From positions 1,054,001 to 1,118,000 of the forward strand of contig NZ_CP029176.1 of the NCBI RefSeq assembly GCF_003352165.1: 64,000 nucleotides of DNA. Direction: 5' to 3'. This stretch comes from Acidibrevibacterium fodinaquatile (GTDB lineage: Bacteria; Pseudomonadota; Alphaproteobacteria; Acetobacterales; Acetobacteraceae). This document shows positions 19,531 through 28,172 of the stretch, piece after piece (position 1 is the first letter of the stretch; every line of letters begins with the position of its first letter). A program made the position numbers and the translations under genes. The notes below the pieces were generated by a model. The model was not told the origin of the DNA, ran no database searches, and saw only the letters and a program-made list of their open reading frames with translations.

Positions 19531-19842
19531 ATGATCAAGGTCAGCGTTCTTTATCCGCATGGCGAAAACAAGCGTTTCGACATGCAGTATTACGCAACCA
19601 AGCATATCCCGATGGTGCAAGGAAAGCTTGGCGCCGCGCTCAAGAAAACCGAAATCGATGAGGGCCTCGCCGGTGGCACGCCGGGCGCGCCGCCCGCTTT
19701 CGTCGGCGCCGCCCATCTCTATTTCGACAGCGTCGACGCCTTCCAAGCGGCGTTTCATCCCCACGCCAAGGAGATCATGGCCGATATCCCGAACTATACC
19801 GACATCGCGCCGACCATCCAGATCAGCGCCGTGCGGTCATAA
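19531..19842 (+). CDS. EthD-like small ferredoxin-fold protein
   Basis: This is a 103-residue single-domain protein of the EthD/dimeric alpha-beta barrel type: IKVSVLYPHGENKRFDMQYY followed by HIPMVQ (the conserved Y..KH.P motif), then FVGAAHLYFDSVDAFQAAF and the terminal IPNYTDIAP.IQI. Such proteins form dimers and include degradation-pathway accessory proteins; a precise role cannot be given. It has a GAGG-containing ribosome site. A T-rich repeat copy and a transposase scrap follow it. Confidence 0.85.
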   Translation: MIKVSVLYPHGENKRFDMQYYATKHIPMVQGKLGAALKKTEIDEGLAGGTPGAPPAFVGAAHLYFDSVDAFQAAFHPHAKEIMADIPNYTDIAPTIQISAVRS

Positions 19843-19886
19843 CGCGTCATACGAAACGATTTGCGACGGCGCCGCACCTGACCCAC

Positions 19887-19923
19887 GGATAAAAAGTTTT
19901 TGGTTCTTTTTTCAAAAAGAACC
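19887..19923 (+). repeat. T-rich hairpin repeat, copy C (partial, terminator-like)
   Basis: This partial copy contains AAAAAGTTTTTGG and the palindrome GGTTCTTTT/AAAAAGAACC, as in copy A (2401-2522). It lies 45 bases after the EthD-like gene in the same transcription sense, with T-runs that suit a terminator. Confidence 0.6.
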
Positions 19924-19960
19924 GCTTTCTTCTGCTTTGTCCCGGCGCGGCGTGACGCGC

Positions 19961-20086
19961 GACATCGACGACACCGTCGATGTCGTGCGTGGCCACCAGC
20001 AACTCGCCTTATTCAATGCGCAATACGACGAACGCTGCTTTCAGCCGATCCACGTCTACGACACCGCGACCGTGCGCTGGAAATGA
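19961..20086 (+). pseudogene. IS1380-family transposase fragment
   Basis: About 40 codons read DIDDTVDVVRGHQQL, FNAQYDERCF and PIHVYDTATVRW, which corresponds to the start of the catalytic core of IS1380-family DDE transposases (the first catalytic Asp is in DIDDT). The frame then stops (WK*), and a few related residues resume in another frame (SRPVILLALP) before malQ. No terminal repeats or the rest of the gene are present, so this is a dead remnant. Confidence 0.75.
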
Positions 20087-20130
20087 TTTCCCGTCCGGTG
20101 ATCCTGCTCGCCCTCCCTACGCCAGCGCGG

Positions 20131-22194
20131 CTATAGCGCCGTGTCCGCGGCCGCCGCGCGGGTATGGGCGAGGGTGGCGAGGATCGTGCGCAGACCGTCA
20201 TCGTGATCAAACGCCTCGAGCGGCAGCCGGTGGCGATGTCGCCAATTCGCGGCGGCGGCGGTTCCGGGATGGTTGATCTGCGCCGCCTCGGCGAGCAGAT
20301 CGCAGAGCGAGGCGAGCACTAGCGCGCTCGGGCTGCGGCCGAGAAAAGCGTGCAACGCCTCGACAAGCTGGGCCAGAGCCGCGGCGTCGAGATCGGTTGT
20401 CGCGGCGATGGCGGCGGGGGCGAGGCCACGATCGCGCAAGGCGGCGAGCAGCCATTCCCGCTCCTGCGCGCGTTGCGCGCGCGCCGCCGGCGGCAGCTCG
20501 GCCCCGGCCCACCAAGCGCGAAAGCTCGGCAGATCGTGGGTTGCGAAACTGGCGAGCGCGAGGCGTGGATAATCGCCGGGGCGATGGAACAGGCCGCTCG
20601 GCCAGCGCTCAAACAGCAGTAACCGGTAAGACAAGACCCCAGCCGCCGCGAGCCTGGCGCGAAACCCCTCCGGCACCGTGCCGAGATCCTCGCCGATCAG
20701 GAGACAGCGATGGCGATGGCTTTCGAGTGTCAGAAGGCCGAGGAGATCGGCGCCCGGATAGCGGAGATAGGCCCCCTCCGTCGCCGCCATGCCGGGCGGG
20801 ATCACATAGAGCCGCTCAATCCCCATCACGTGATCGATGCGCAGCGCCTGCGCATGGCGCATATTGGCGCGGAGCAGCGCGATATAGCCGGCATAGCCCG
20901 AAGCCGTGAGGGCGCGCGGGTCGGGCGGCGGCAGACCCCAATCCTGCCCGTCAGGGGTGAAGGCGTCGGGCGGCGCGCCAATCCGCGCTCCGGCGAGGAA
21001 CTGGTCGGGATCGGCCCAGACCTCCGCCCCATCGGGATCGACACCGACCGCAAGATCGCGATAGAGCCCGGCGCCGGCCTGGCCGGCTCGCGCCATCTGC
21101 CCCTCGGCGAGCCATTGCAGCCAGGCGTGATAGGTGATGCGCTCGGCATTTTCGTGGCAAAACGCGGCGATGCCGGGGGACGAGGGGTGGCGCAGCGCGG
21201 CTGGCCAGTCCCGCCATGGGCGCGGGGCGAAATGCTCGGCGAGGGTGTTGAAAAGTGCAAAACGCGCCAGGGCGACGCCGCCCGCGGCGCGAAAGGCCGC
21301 AAACCCTGCGCCATCCCACGCGCCGGCGCGAAAATGCGCGGCGAGGGCCGCGTGTTTGCGCTGATGGACCACAGCATAATCAACGCCCGCCGCCGGCGCC
21401 GGCCATGGGCCGGTTGCTGCGATCCCGAGCGCCGCGAGATCGAGATGCAGCGGATTGAGACAAAGGCGGCTGGAGGGGCGGTATGGGTTGGGATCGGCGT
21501 CCGGCCCCGGCATCGGTGCATGCACGGGGTTGATGCCGAGCGTTTCTGCCCCCCATTGCCGCGCCAGCGCCGCGAGCGTCGCGAGATCGCCGTAATCGCC
21601 GATCCCCCAGCTCCGCTGTGACCAGAGGCTAAAGAGCGCGGTGCTGATGCCCCATCGCCGCGCCCCTTCGTCGAACCATTCGGGAAGCCAGGCGCGGGCC
21701 GGCGGCTGTGCGAGGCGTGTGCTCGCGCAGGCGGCCCCCGCCGTGATCTCAAGGTGATGATAGCCGGGCGGCAGATCGGCCGGCAGTGGCAAGGCCAGCC
21801 TGACCCGGCCCATCTCGGCGGCATCTTCGCGGAGAGCGAGATCGGCGAGCGCCACACTTCCCTCGCGCCTTGCGCCATCCTCGAGCGCGATCCGCCAGCG
21901 CAGCGTCTCCGAACGCGCACGCGCCGCGACCACCAGAGAGATTTCCGGCGCCGCGCCGGGGGGCGCGAGCACCACCAGCGGCGCCAACATCGCCCGCCAA
22001 GGCGCCTGCTCGAGCGCCGCCACCGCATCACGCACCGCGCCGGGCGTATCGGGATCGAAGCCGAGCGCGCGCAAAATGCCGGCGCGATTGGCGGGCGTGA
22101 GCGCACGGCATCGCCCCTCGGTATCGCGATAGGAGGGCGCGATGCCCGCAAGCGCCGCCAGCCGCGCCAACATCGCTTCGCCGGCTTGCGTCAT
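20131..22194 (-). CDS. malQ: 4-alpha-glucanotransferase (amylomaltase, GH77)
   Basis: The 687-residue enzyme transfers alpha-1,4-glucan segments between maltodextrins. The three GH77 catalytic residues are all present: nucleophile Asp454 in ALRIDHVMG, acid/base Glu502 in IGEDLGTVP, and the transition-state Asp554 in FATHDLPS. The region before ~165 is an N-terminal beta-sandwich extension found in long MalQ types. No other glycogen or maltose gene is close. It follows a diguanylate cyclase gene on the same strand by 70 bases and may be co-transcribed with it. Confidence 0.93.
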   Translation of the reverse strand: MTQAGEAMLARLAALAGIAPSYRDTEGRCRALTPANRAGILRALGFDPDTPGAVRDAVAALEQAPWRAMLAPLVVLAPPGAAPEISLVVAARARSETLRWRIALEDGARREGSVALADLALREDAAEMGRVRLALPLPADLPPGYHHLEITAGAACASTRLAQPPARAWLPEWFDEGARRWGISTALFSLWSQRSWGIGDYGDLATLAALARQWGAETLGINPVHAPMPGPDADPNPYRPSSRLCLNPLHLDLAALGIAATGPWPAPAAGVDYAVVHQRKHAALAAHFRAGAWDGAGFAAFRAAGGVALARFALFNTLAEHFAPRPWRDWPAALRHPSSPGIAAFCHENAERITYHAWLQWLAEGQMARAGQAGAGLYRDLAVGVDPDGAEVWADPDQFLAGARIGAPPDAFTPDGQDWGLPPPDPRALTASGYAGYIALLRANMRHAQALRIDHVMGIERLYVIPPGMAATEGAYLRYPGADLLGLLTLESHRHRCLLIGEDLGTVPEGFRARLAAAGVLSYRLLLFERWPSGLFHRPGDYPRLALASFATHDLPSFRAWWAGAELPPAARAQRAQEREWLLAALRDRGLAPAAIAATTDLDAAALAQLVEALHAFLGRSPSALVLASLCDLLAEAAQINHPGTAAAANWRHRHRLPLEAFDHDDGLRTILATLAHTRAAAADTAL

Positions 22195-22264
22195 TCCCGC
22201 CTCACTCCCTTACCAGACCGATGGCGCGGCGCTCACTGGCACGCCTCGCGGCATGCCGCGCTGC

Positions 22265-23320
22265 TCACCTCGCGAGCAGCCCGCCATCCTCGGCGACTGG
22301 CCAAGCAAGGGTTGCCGGATCGAACAGCCGCCAGCAATGCCGGCCGGCGGCTTTGGCATGATAGAGTGCGGCATCGGCGTTGCGCAACAGATCGCCGGCG
22401 CCGATCCCATCGCCGCTCAGCGCGCAGCCGACGCTGATCGCAACCGGAACCCGCCGCCCCTCCAGCACATAGGTGCCACACACCGCCGCGATCAGCCGCT
22501 CCGCGAGCGTGAGCGCTTGCTCACGGGTGCGGCAATCGGGCAAAAGGATCGCGAATTCATCGCCGCCGAGCCGGGCGACGGTATCGGTCTCGCGGATCTC
22601 GGCGTTGATCCTGGTTGCCACCTGTTGCAGCAGGAGATCACCAGCGGCATGGCCGAGTGTGTCATTGACGTCCTTGAAATGGTCGAGATCGAGGCAGAAC
22701 GCCGCGATCTGCCGCCCCGGTCGCGCGGTCTCGATCGCCGCCGTGAGGCGCTCGTGGAACGAGCGGCGATTGGCGAGGCCGGTGAGCGGATCCTGGCGGG
22801 CGAGCAGGGCGATTTCCTCGGTCCGCCGCGTCAGTTCCGAATGGCGCGAGCGGGCTTCGAGCAATTCGATCGCGGTGCCAGCGAGGTGGCTCAGGATATC
22901 GGCCTCATGGGCGGTGAAATCATCGCGCGGTTTGGTGTCGAGGACGCAGAGGCTGCCGACCCGCAACCCGCCCGGGGCAATCAACGGCGCGCCGGCATAA
23001 AACCGCACGAACGGTGCCTCCGCCACGACCGGGGCGGCGGCGAAGCGGGCATCGACCCGCGCATCCGCGACCACGAACACATGATCACCGCTGATCGTCT
23101 CGTTGCAAAACGACATCCGCCGCGGCATCTCGCGCCCTTCGACGCCGACCCGCGCCTTGAACCAGTGACGCTCGGCGTCGGCGAGGCTCAAGGTCGCGAT
23201 CGGGGTTTTGAATACCCGCGCCGCGATCCACGCCAGCCGATCGAAATTGGGTTCTGGCTCAGTGTCCAGAACCGCGTAGTCATAAAGTTTGCGGAGTCGT
23301 TGAAACTCCTCATCGCCCAT
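22265..23320 (-). CDS. GAF-GGDEF diguanylate cyclase
   Basis: The 351-residue cytoplasmic protein makes cyclic di-GMP. A GAF domain lies at ~20-155 (ARVFKTPIATLSLAD, SFCNETISGDHVFVV, SLCVLDTKPRDDF), then a linker helix and a GGDEF domain at ~170-335. The active motif GGDEF (252-256) is intact, and an RETD sequence (243-246) exactly five residues before it forms the inhibitory I-site, so product feedback is expected. The GAF ligand is unknown. It is divergent from chrA (86 bases between starts). Confidence 0.93.
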   Translation of the reverse strand: MGDEEFQRLRKLYDYAVLDTEPEPNFDRLAWIAARVFKTPIATLSLADAERHWFKARVGVEGREMPRRMSFCNETISGDHVFVVADARVDARFAAAPVVAEAPFVRFYAGAPLIAPGGLRVGSLCVLDTKPRDDFTAHEADILSHLAGTAIELLEARSRHSELTRRTEEIALLARQDPLTGLANRRSFHERLTAAIETARPGRQIAAFCLDLDHFKDVNDTLGHAAGDLLLQQVATRINAEIRETDTVARLGGDEFAILLPDCRTREQALTLAERLIAAVCGTYVLEGRRVPVAISVGCALSGDGIGAGDLLRNADAALYHAKAAGRHCWRLFDPATLAWPVAEDGGLLAR

Positions 23321-23406
23321 GGGAATCTTGCCTTTCCTGGCGCCGGCCGCGCACGCAGTATAGGCGATGTAAAGTTAAGATTACACCAAAAAGGAACCTT
23401 AACGGC

Positions 23407-24624
23407 ATGAGCGCTGAGACAAGGGCAAACACCGGAGACGCCGCCAACCCCGGCGGGATCGGCGAGGTTTTGCGGGTGTTCCTGCGGCTCGGGTGCACGA
23501 GCTTCGGCGGCCCGATCGCCCATCTCGGCTATTTCCGCGCCGAATTCGTCGCGCGCCGCCGCTGGCTCGATGAAGCGCATTATGCCGATCTCGTCGCACT
23601 TTGCCAATTCCTCCCGGGCCCGGCGAGCAGCCAGGTCGCGGTCAGCCTTGGCATCCTGCGCGCCGGCCTGCCCGGTGGCATCGCCGCTTGGCTCGGCTTC
23701 AGCCTGCCCTCCGCCATCGTCCTGATCGCCTTTGCATTGGGGCTCGGCGCGATCGGCGCGATGCGCGACGCCGCTTGGCTCGCGGGGCTGCGCATCGTCG
23801 CGGTCGCGGTGGTCGCGCAAGCGGTCTGGGGGATGGCGCGCACGCTCTGTCCGGACCGGCCGCGCGCGACACTCGCGGTTGCGAGCGCGATCCTGGCGCT
23901 CGCCCTGCCCGGCGCGCCGGGACAGATCGGGGCGATCGCGCTGGGCGCTGCGATCGGCTGGGGTGCCTTTCGCGAGCCGCTGGCGGCGCCGACGGGCGAA
24001 CTTGGCATCGCGCTTTCGCGCGCCTTCGCCGCCCCCGCCCTGGTGGCGTTCGCCGCCCTTTTGCTCGGCTTGCCGTTTCTCGCGCACGAAAGCCATCTCC
24101 TCGCCCTGATCGCGGCGTTTTACCGCGCCGGCGCCCTGGTTTTCGGCGGCGGTCATGTCGTCCTGCCGCTTCTGCAAGCGGCGGTGGTATCGCCCGGCTG
24201 GGTGGATAATGACGCGTTTCTCGCCGGCTACGGCGCGGCGCAGGCGGTGCCGGGGCCGCTTTTCACCTTTGCCGCCTATCTCGGCGCGGTGATGCGCCCG
24301 GCACCGCATGGCCCGCTCGGCGGGATGATCGCGCTGGTTGCGATCTATGCGCCGTCTTTTCTGCTGCTCATCGGGATTCTGCCGTTCTGGGACGAATTGC
24401 GGCGAAACATCGCCGTGCGCGCGGCGTTCCGCGGGGTCAACGCCGCCGTCGTCGGGGTTTTGCTCGCGGCCCTCTATACCCCGGTCTGGACCGGCACGAT
24501 CCAAGGGCCGCGCGACTTTGCGCTCGCGCTCGCCGCCTTCCTCGCCCTCGTCTTCTGGCGCGTCCCGCCCTGGCTCGTCGTGCTCGGCGGCGCGGTTTGC
24601 GCTGCAGCACTCGCCGCATTCTGA
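23407..24624 (+). CDS. chrA: Chromate transporter family protein (long CHR type)
   Basis: The 405-residue membrane protein has two homologous CHR halves. The first shows RLGCTSFGGPIAHLGYFR...RWLDEAHYADLVALCQFLPGP, the second GALVFGGGHVVLPLL...WVDNDAFLAGYGAAQAVPGP. The paired FGGP/FGGGH and PGP motifs are characteristic. About ten hydrophobic spans are visible. Characterised members export chromate; others of the family may move different oxyanions. It ends 26 bases before a MITE-like repeat and converges with hflX. Confidence 0.9.
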   Translation: MSAETRANTGDAANPGGIGEVLRVFLRLGCTSFGGPIAHLGYFRAEFVARRRWLDEAHYADLVALCQFLPGPASSQVAVSLGILRAGLPGGIAAWLGFSLPSAIVLIAFALGLGAIGAMRDAAWLAGLRIVAVAVVAQAVWGMARTLCPDRPRATLAVASAILALALPGAPGQIGAIALGAAIGWGAFREPLAAPTGELGIALSRAFAAPALVAFAALLLGLPFLAHESHLLALIAAFYRAGALVFGGGHVVLPLLQAAVVSPGWVDNDAFLAGYGAAQAVPGPLFTFAAYLGAVMRPAPHGPLGGMIALVAIYAPSFLLLIGILPFWDELRRNIAVRAAFRGVNAAVVGVLLAALYTPVWTGTIQGPRDFALALAAFLALVFWRVPPWLVVLGGAVCAAALAAF

Positions 24625-24650
24625 CGGCTCTCATCACCCGTGGTCGGTGC

Positions 24651-24756
24651 TAGAGCGCGATCGGTTTAAGTCGATCACGCTCTACACCTATTTTGGCGAG
24701 CAAGTTAGCCGGTTTTGATTGAACAGGATGGTTCAATCAAAACCTACCTTGCTCTA
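24651..24756 (+). repeat. 106-bp MITE-like element, copy 1
   Basis: The element runs from TAGAGCGCGATCGG to ACCTTGCTCTA. It contains two hairpins: an 11-bp stem GAGCGCGATCG/CGATCACGCTC with one mismatch around TTTAAG, and a perfect 14-bp stem starting GGTTTTGATTGAAC around the loop AGGATG. The ends are short inverted GAGC/GCTC flanked by TA. The second copy at 31086-31191 is inverted and differs at a single base. It sits in the convergent gap between chrA and hflX. Confidence 0.85.
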
Positions 24757-24763
24757 GGCGACG

Positions 24764-26032
24764 TCACGGACCCTTCTCGAAGCGGGCGCGATCGGCGGGC
24801 AGGAGGCGCACACGGAGCCGGATCGCGCCTTCGCCATCGGTGCGGCCGATCACCTCGCCATGCTGATAGAGCCAGGCGATGCGCGCGCCATCCTCGGGCG
24901 GGAGGGCGTATTCCGCCTCCTCCATCCCCGCCGTGATCCGGCGATCGATCGCCACCTCGAGATCGGCGATGCCGGCGCCGGTGATCGCTGAGACGCGGAT
25001 CGCGCCCGCGCGCGGCGGCACGCTGTCTGCGAGAAGATCGGCCTTGTTCTCGACCTCGATCACCCGGCGTTGCCAGTCCGCCTCCAGCATGCCGTCCGCC
25101 GCCATGCCGGCGAGCACCGCGAGCACATCGGCGCGCTGGGCCAGCGTGTCGGGGTGGGCGGCGTCGCGGATATGGAGAATGATTTCGGCCTCGGCCACCT
25201 CCTCCAGGGTCGCGCGGAAGGCGGCGACCAGTTCGGTCGGCAATTCGCTGATGAAACCGACGGTATCGGACAAAATCACCCGCCGCCCGGAGGCGAGGCG
25301 CAGCGCGCGCATCGTCGGATCGAGGGTCGCGAAGACCTGATCGCGCGCCTCAACCGCCGCCCCGGTCATGGCGTTGAACAGCGTCGATTTGCCGGCATTG
25401 GTGTAGCCGACCAGCGCGACGACCGGAAACGGCACCCGCCGGCGCGCCGCGCGATGGAGGCCGCGGGTGCGGCGCACCTGGTCGAGATCACGCTTGAGCC
25501 GCACGATGCGCTCGCCGATCAGCCGGCGGTCGGCCTCGATCTGGGTCTCACCGGGGCCGCCCAAGAAGCCGAAGCCACCGCGTTGGCGCTCGAGATGGGT
25601 CCAGGAGCGGACGAGGCGGCTGCGTTGATATTCGAGATGGGCGAGTTCGACCTGCAGCGCGCCCTCGCGGGTGGCCGCGCGCTCGCCGAAAATATCGAGG
25701 ATCAGGCCGGTGCGGTCGATCACCTTGCAGCCCCAGGCGCGCTCGAGATTGCGCTGCTGCACCGGGCTCAGCGCACTATCGACGATGATCACCGTGACCG
25801 ACTGGCCGGCGATCGCCTGGGCGACGAGTTCGATCTGCCCGGGGCCGAGCAGGGTTGACGGGCGCACGGCGCGGAGCGGCAGGATGGCGGAATGGACGAC
25901 GACGAGGCCGATCGCGGCGGCAAGATTGGCGGCCTCGGTCAGCCGCGCCTCGGCGGCGCGGGCGGCGCTGGCGCGATCCTCCCGATCCCAGGGGAGGATC
26001 ACGGCGGCACGAACCGGGCTTCCGCCGCTCAC
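24764..26032 (-). CDS. hflX: Ribosome-associated GTPase HflX
   Basis: The 422-residue GTPase splits or rescues stalled 70S ribosomes under stress. An N-terminal nucleotide-binding-like domain (ILPLRAVRPSTLLGPGQIE...DSALSPVQQRNLE) and coiled coil precede the G domain: G1 GYTNAGKST, G2/G3 with SDTVGFISELP, and G4 VENKADL. The coiled-coil region has RGGFGFLGGPGETQIEADRR, highly conserved in HflX. It lies 51 bases downstream of hfq on the same strand, the classical hfq-hflX pair. Confidence 0.96.
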   Translation of the reverse strand: MSGGSPVRAAVILPWDREDRASAARAAEARLTEAANLAAAIGLVVVHSAILPLRAVRPSTLLGPGQIELVAQAIAGQSVTVIIVDSALSPVQQRNLERAWGCKVIDRTGLILDIFGERAATREGALQVELAHLEYQRSRLVRSWTHLERQRGGFGFLGGPGETQIEADRRLIGERIVRLKRDLDQVRRTRGLHRAARRRVPFPVVALVGYTNAGKSTLFNAMTGAAVEARDQVFATLDPTMRALRLASGRRVILSDTVGFISELPTELVAAFRATLEEVAEAEIILHIRDAAHPDTLAQRADVLAVLAGMAADGMLEADWQRRVIEVENKADLLADSVPPRAGAIRVSAITGAGIADLEVAIDRRITAGMEEAEYALPPEDGARIAWLYQHGEVIGRTDGEGAIRLRVRLLPADRARFEKGP

Positions 26033-26083
26033 GCCCTGCGCCGCAAGCAGATCATACCAGCGGCAAGGCTGCCCGGCCTGGTG

Positions 26084-26371
26084 TCAGACGTCACCGGCCG
26101 GCGCTGCCTCCCGCCCGATCGCCGCCCCGGCTTCGACCTTGGGGCCGTCAAACAGCTGGATCGGGCCACTCGGCATGACCGTGCTGATCGCATGCTTATA
26201 CACCAGCTGGGTATGGCCATCGCGGCGGAGGAGGACGGAAAAATTGTCGAACCAGGTGATAATACCCTGGAGCTTCACGCCATTGACCAGAAACACGGTC
26301 ACCGGCGTCTTGTTCTTGCGCACGTGGTTCAGAAAAACATCCTGAACATTCTGCGATTTCTCGTTGGCCAC
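26084..26371 (-). CDS. hfq: RNA chaperone Hfq
   Basis: The 95-residue Sm-like protein forms a hexamer that pairs small RNAs with mRNAs. Sm1 ([25 protein letters not shown]) and Sm2 with the RNA-binding YKHAIST are intact. A short Ala/Gly tail of ~20 residues follows. It lies upstream of hflX. A 147-base gap separates it from the HAD gene upstream, enough for its own promoter. Confidence 0.98.
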   Translation of the reverse strand: MANEKSQNVQDVFLNHVRKNKTPVTVFLVNGVKLQGIITWFDNFSVLLRRDGHTQLVYKHAISTVMPSGPIQLFDGPKVEAGAAIGREAAPAGDV

Positions 26372-26518
26372 GATATCATCCTTCTTCGTTTTTTTGGCTC
26401 CGACCGCAGGCGATCCACGCCAGCCCGCCGCAGCTCAAGCCCCGCACGCCTTTTATTTAGCATCGCAACCGGCGACGACAACATCCCGCAGACGCCATCG
26501 CCGCCGCTAAGCGACGCC

Positions 26519-27175
26519 TCAAGCGGCCGTCAGATACGCGGCCAGCGCATGGCCGTCCGCGAACTGAAGCTCGGGTGCTGCGCGGGCGATGCCGCCGTCG
26601 TGGCTCGCATCGCCGAGCAGCACGGGCCGACAGCCGGCAGCCCGCGCCGCCTGCATATCAAGCGCGGTATCGCCGATATACCACACGTGCGGCCCGACTT
26701 CTGCCCCCATCTTGCGCAAGGCGAGATGGAGCGGCGCCGGATCGGGCTTATCGGCCGCCGCGTCGCCCGCGCCGATGACCGCGCGAAAATGCCCATCCCA
26801 GCCGAGATGCGCGACCTCGGCGCGGAGGAACGCCCCGGCCTTGTTCGAGACCACCCCTTGCGGCCAGCGTCCACCGGCTGCCAGGAGCGCTTCCACGCCG
26901 GGCATCGGGCGCAGATGCGCGAGATGCTCGCCCTTCAGCGTCGCATAGAAAATATCCCGCGCCCGCTCCCACTCCGCGCCGAACATCGCCGGGAAGCTTT
27001 CGGCGAGCGAGACCCGCACCCGCGCCCGGGTCTCGTCGGCGCGCCAGAGCGGGCGCCCGAAAGCGGCGAACACCGCGTTCAGCGCCGCGGTGATCCCGGC
27101 CCAGCCATCGACCAGCGTATTGTCCCAGTCATAGAGCAGGATTTCTGGAGGGGGTGCGGGCTCAGGGCTCGGCAT
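26519..27175 (-). CDS. HAD-superfamily phosphatase (phosphoglycolate-phosphatase-like)
   Basis: The 218-residue enzyme has HAD motif I YDWDNTLVDG with the nucleophile Asp, a helical cap at ~20-85, motif II VVSNKAG, Lys in DKPDPAPL and motif IV WYIGDTALDMQAARAAG. This is the Gph-like class C1; the substrate is not known. The ATG at 27175 overlaps the end of dat by 14 bases; an in-frame ATG at 27196 is the alternative. The gene is co-transcribed with dat and precedes hfq. Confidence 0.85.
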   Translation of the reverse strand: MPSPEPAPPPEILLYDWDNTLVDGWAGITAALNAVFAAFGRPLWRADETRARVRVSLAESFPAMFGAEWERARDIFYATLKGEHLAHLRPMPGVEALLAAGGRWPQGVVSNKAGAFLRAEVAHLGWDGHFRAVIGAGDAAADKPDPAPLHLALRKMGAEVGPHVWYIGDTALDMQAARAAGCRPVLLGDASHDGGIARAAPELQFADGHALAAYLTAA

Positions 27176-28034
27176 GGTTGCGCGTCCCCGCGGCATGGGC
27201 GGCGAGCAGCGCGAACAGGCGCCGCGTCACCGGGCCCACTTCGCCATCGCCGATCGGCGCGCCATCGAGGCGGAGCAGCGGACGGACGAAGCTCGTGGCA
27301 CTGGTGAGAAAGGCCTCACGCGCCGCGCGGAGGTCATCGAGCGAGAAGCCACGCTCCTCGAAAACGATGTTTTCTCCGCCCAAAAGCCCGATCAGCGCGG
27401 CGCGGGTGCAGCCGGGCAGGATCGCGGGGCCGAGGGCGCGGGTGCGCAGAACGCCGGCGGCATCGACGATCCAGACATTCGCCGCCGCCCCTTCCGTGAC
27501 GTTCCCGGCGCCATCGATCAGCACCGCCTCATAGGCGCCCTGCTCGCGCGCCGCCTGGCGGGCCAGGACATTGGGGAGGAGGCCGATGGTCTTGATATCG
27601 CAGCGCGCCCAGCGCTCGTCCGGCCGGGTGATGGCGGCGATGCCCCAGCCATCGGGCGCGTCCGGAACCCGCGCGCCGCGACGGGCGGTGACGACGAGGG
27701 CGGGTTTCACGTCGGGCAGCGGAAACGGATGCTCGCGCCGCGCAACGCCGCGCGTCACCTGAAGATAAACCATCCCGTCCGCGACCCGGTTCCGCCGCAC
27801 GACCTCGCGCAAAACGACACCAAGCGCCGCGCGCGTCATCGGCGGCGCGATCCTGATCTCGCCAAGGCTGCGCGCCAAGCGATCGAGATGCAGCCCCTCG
27901 TCGATCAGCCGCCCGGCCAGCACCGGAATGACCTCATACACCCCATCGGCGAACTGATAGCCGCGATCCTCGATCGAAACCGCCGCCTCACGATGGGGCA
28001 GATAATGGCCATTGACATAAGCGATACGGGACAT
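27162..28034 (-). CDS. dat: D-amino-acid transaminase (class IV PLP enzyme)
   Basis: The 290-residue fold-type IV aminotransferase has the PLP lysine at K148 in CDIKTIGLLPNVLA, the conserved Glu in GNVTEGAAANVW (E181), and the N-terminal SIEDRGYQFADGVYEVI motif typical of D-amino-acid transaminase rather than IlvE. It probably supplies D-Ala/D-Glu or recycles D-amino acids. The dat-HAD-hfq-hflX order is seen in other Rhodospirillales. Its start lies 30 bases from a T-rich repeat copy at 28064-28159. Confidence 0.88.
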   Translation of the reverse strand: MSRIAYVNGHYLPHREAAVSIEDRGYQFADGVYEVIPVLAGRLIDEGLHLDRLARSLGEIRIAPPMTRAALGVVLREVVRRNRVADGMVYLQVTRGVARREHPFPLPDVKPALVVTARRGARVPDAPDGWGIAAITRPDERWARCDIKTIGLLPNVLARQAAREQGAYEAVLIDGAGNVTEGAAANVWIVDAAGVLRTRALGPAILPGCTRAALIGLLGGENIVFEERGFSLDDLRAAREAFLTSATSFVRPLLRLDGAPIGDGEVGPVTRRLFALLAAHAAGTRNHAEP

Positions 28035-28063
28035 CAGGAGATCACACTAAACCAAGGAAAAAA

Positions 28064-28159
28064 TCTTCTTTTTCTGAAGAAAAAGAAGCAAAAAGACTTT
28101 TATCCCGGTTTCTCGGAGCGGCAACTTCCGCGGCGCGGGCAGTGCCGTAGGCACTGCCC
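28064..28159 (-). repeat. T-rich hairpin repeat, copy B (terminator-like)
   Basis: Read on the minus strand after ilvD, there is first a GC hairpin (GGGCAGTGCC/GGCACTGCCC, 28137-28159), then a 50-base link, then AAAGTCTTTTTGCTTC and the palindrome TTCTTTTTCTTCAGAAAAAG. The T-rich half matches copy A (2401-2522) nearly base for base. The GC hairpin differs from A but in a compensating way (GCGCC to GTGCC with GGCGC to GGCAC), so pairing is kept. Confidence 0.75.
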
Positions 28160-28172
28160 AACGGGGAAAAAT

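Noticed and set aside
23188-24504. Minus-strand open frame of 438 codons
   Set aside because: It is antisense to chrA, which has full CHR motifs; the product is only Arg/Glu/Ala-rich.
24705-24742. TTGATTGAAC inside the MITE as an FNR site
   Set aside because: It is part of a perfect 14-bp hairpin and lacks the TTGAT-N4-ATCAA geometry.
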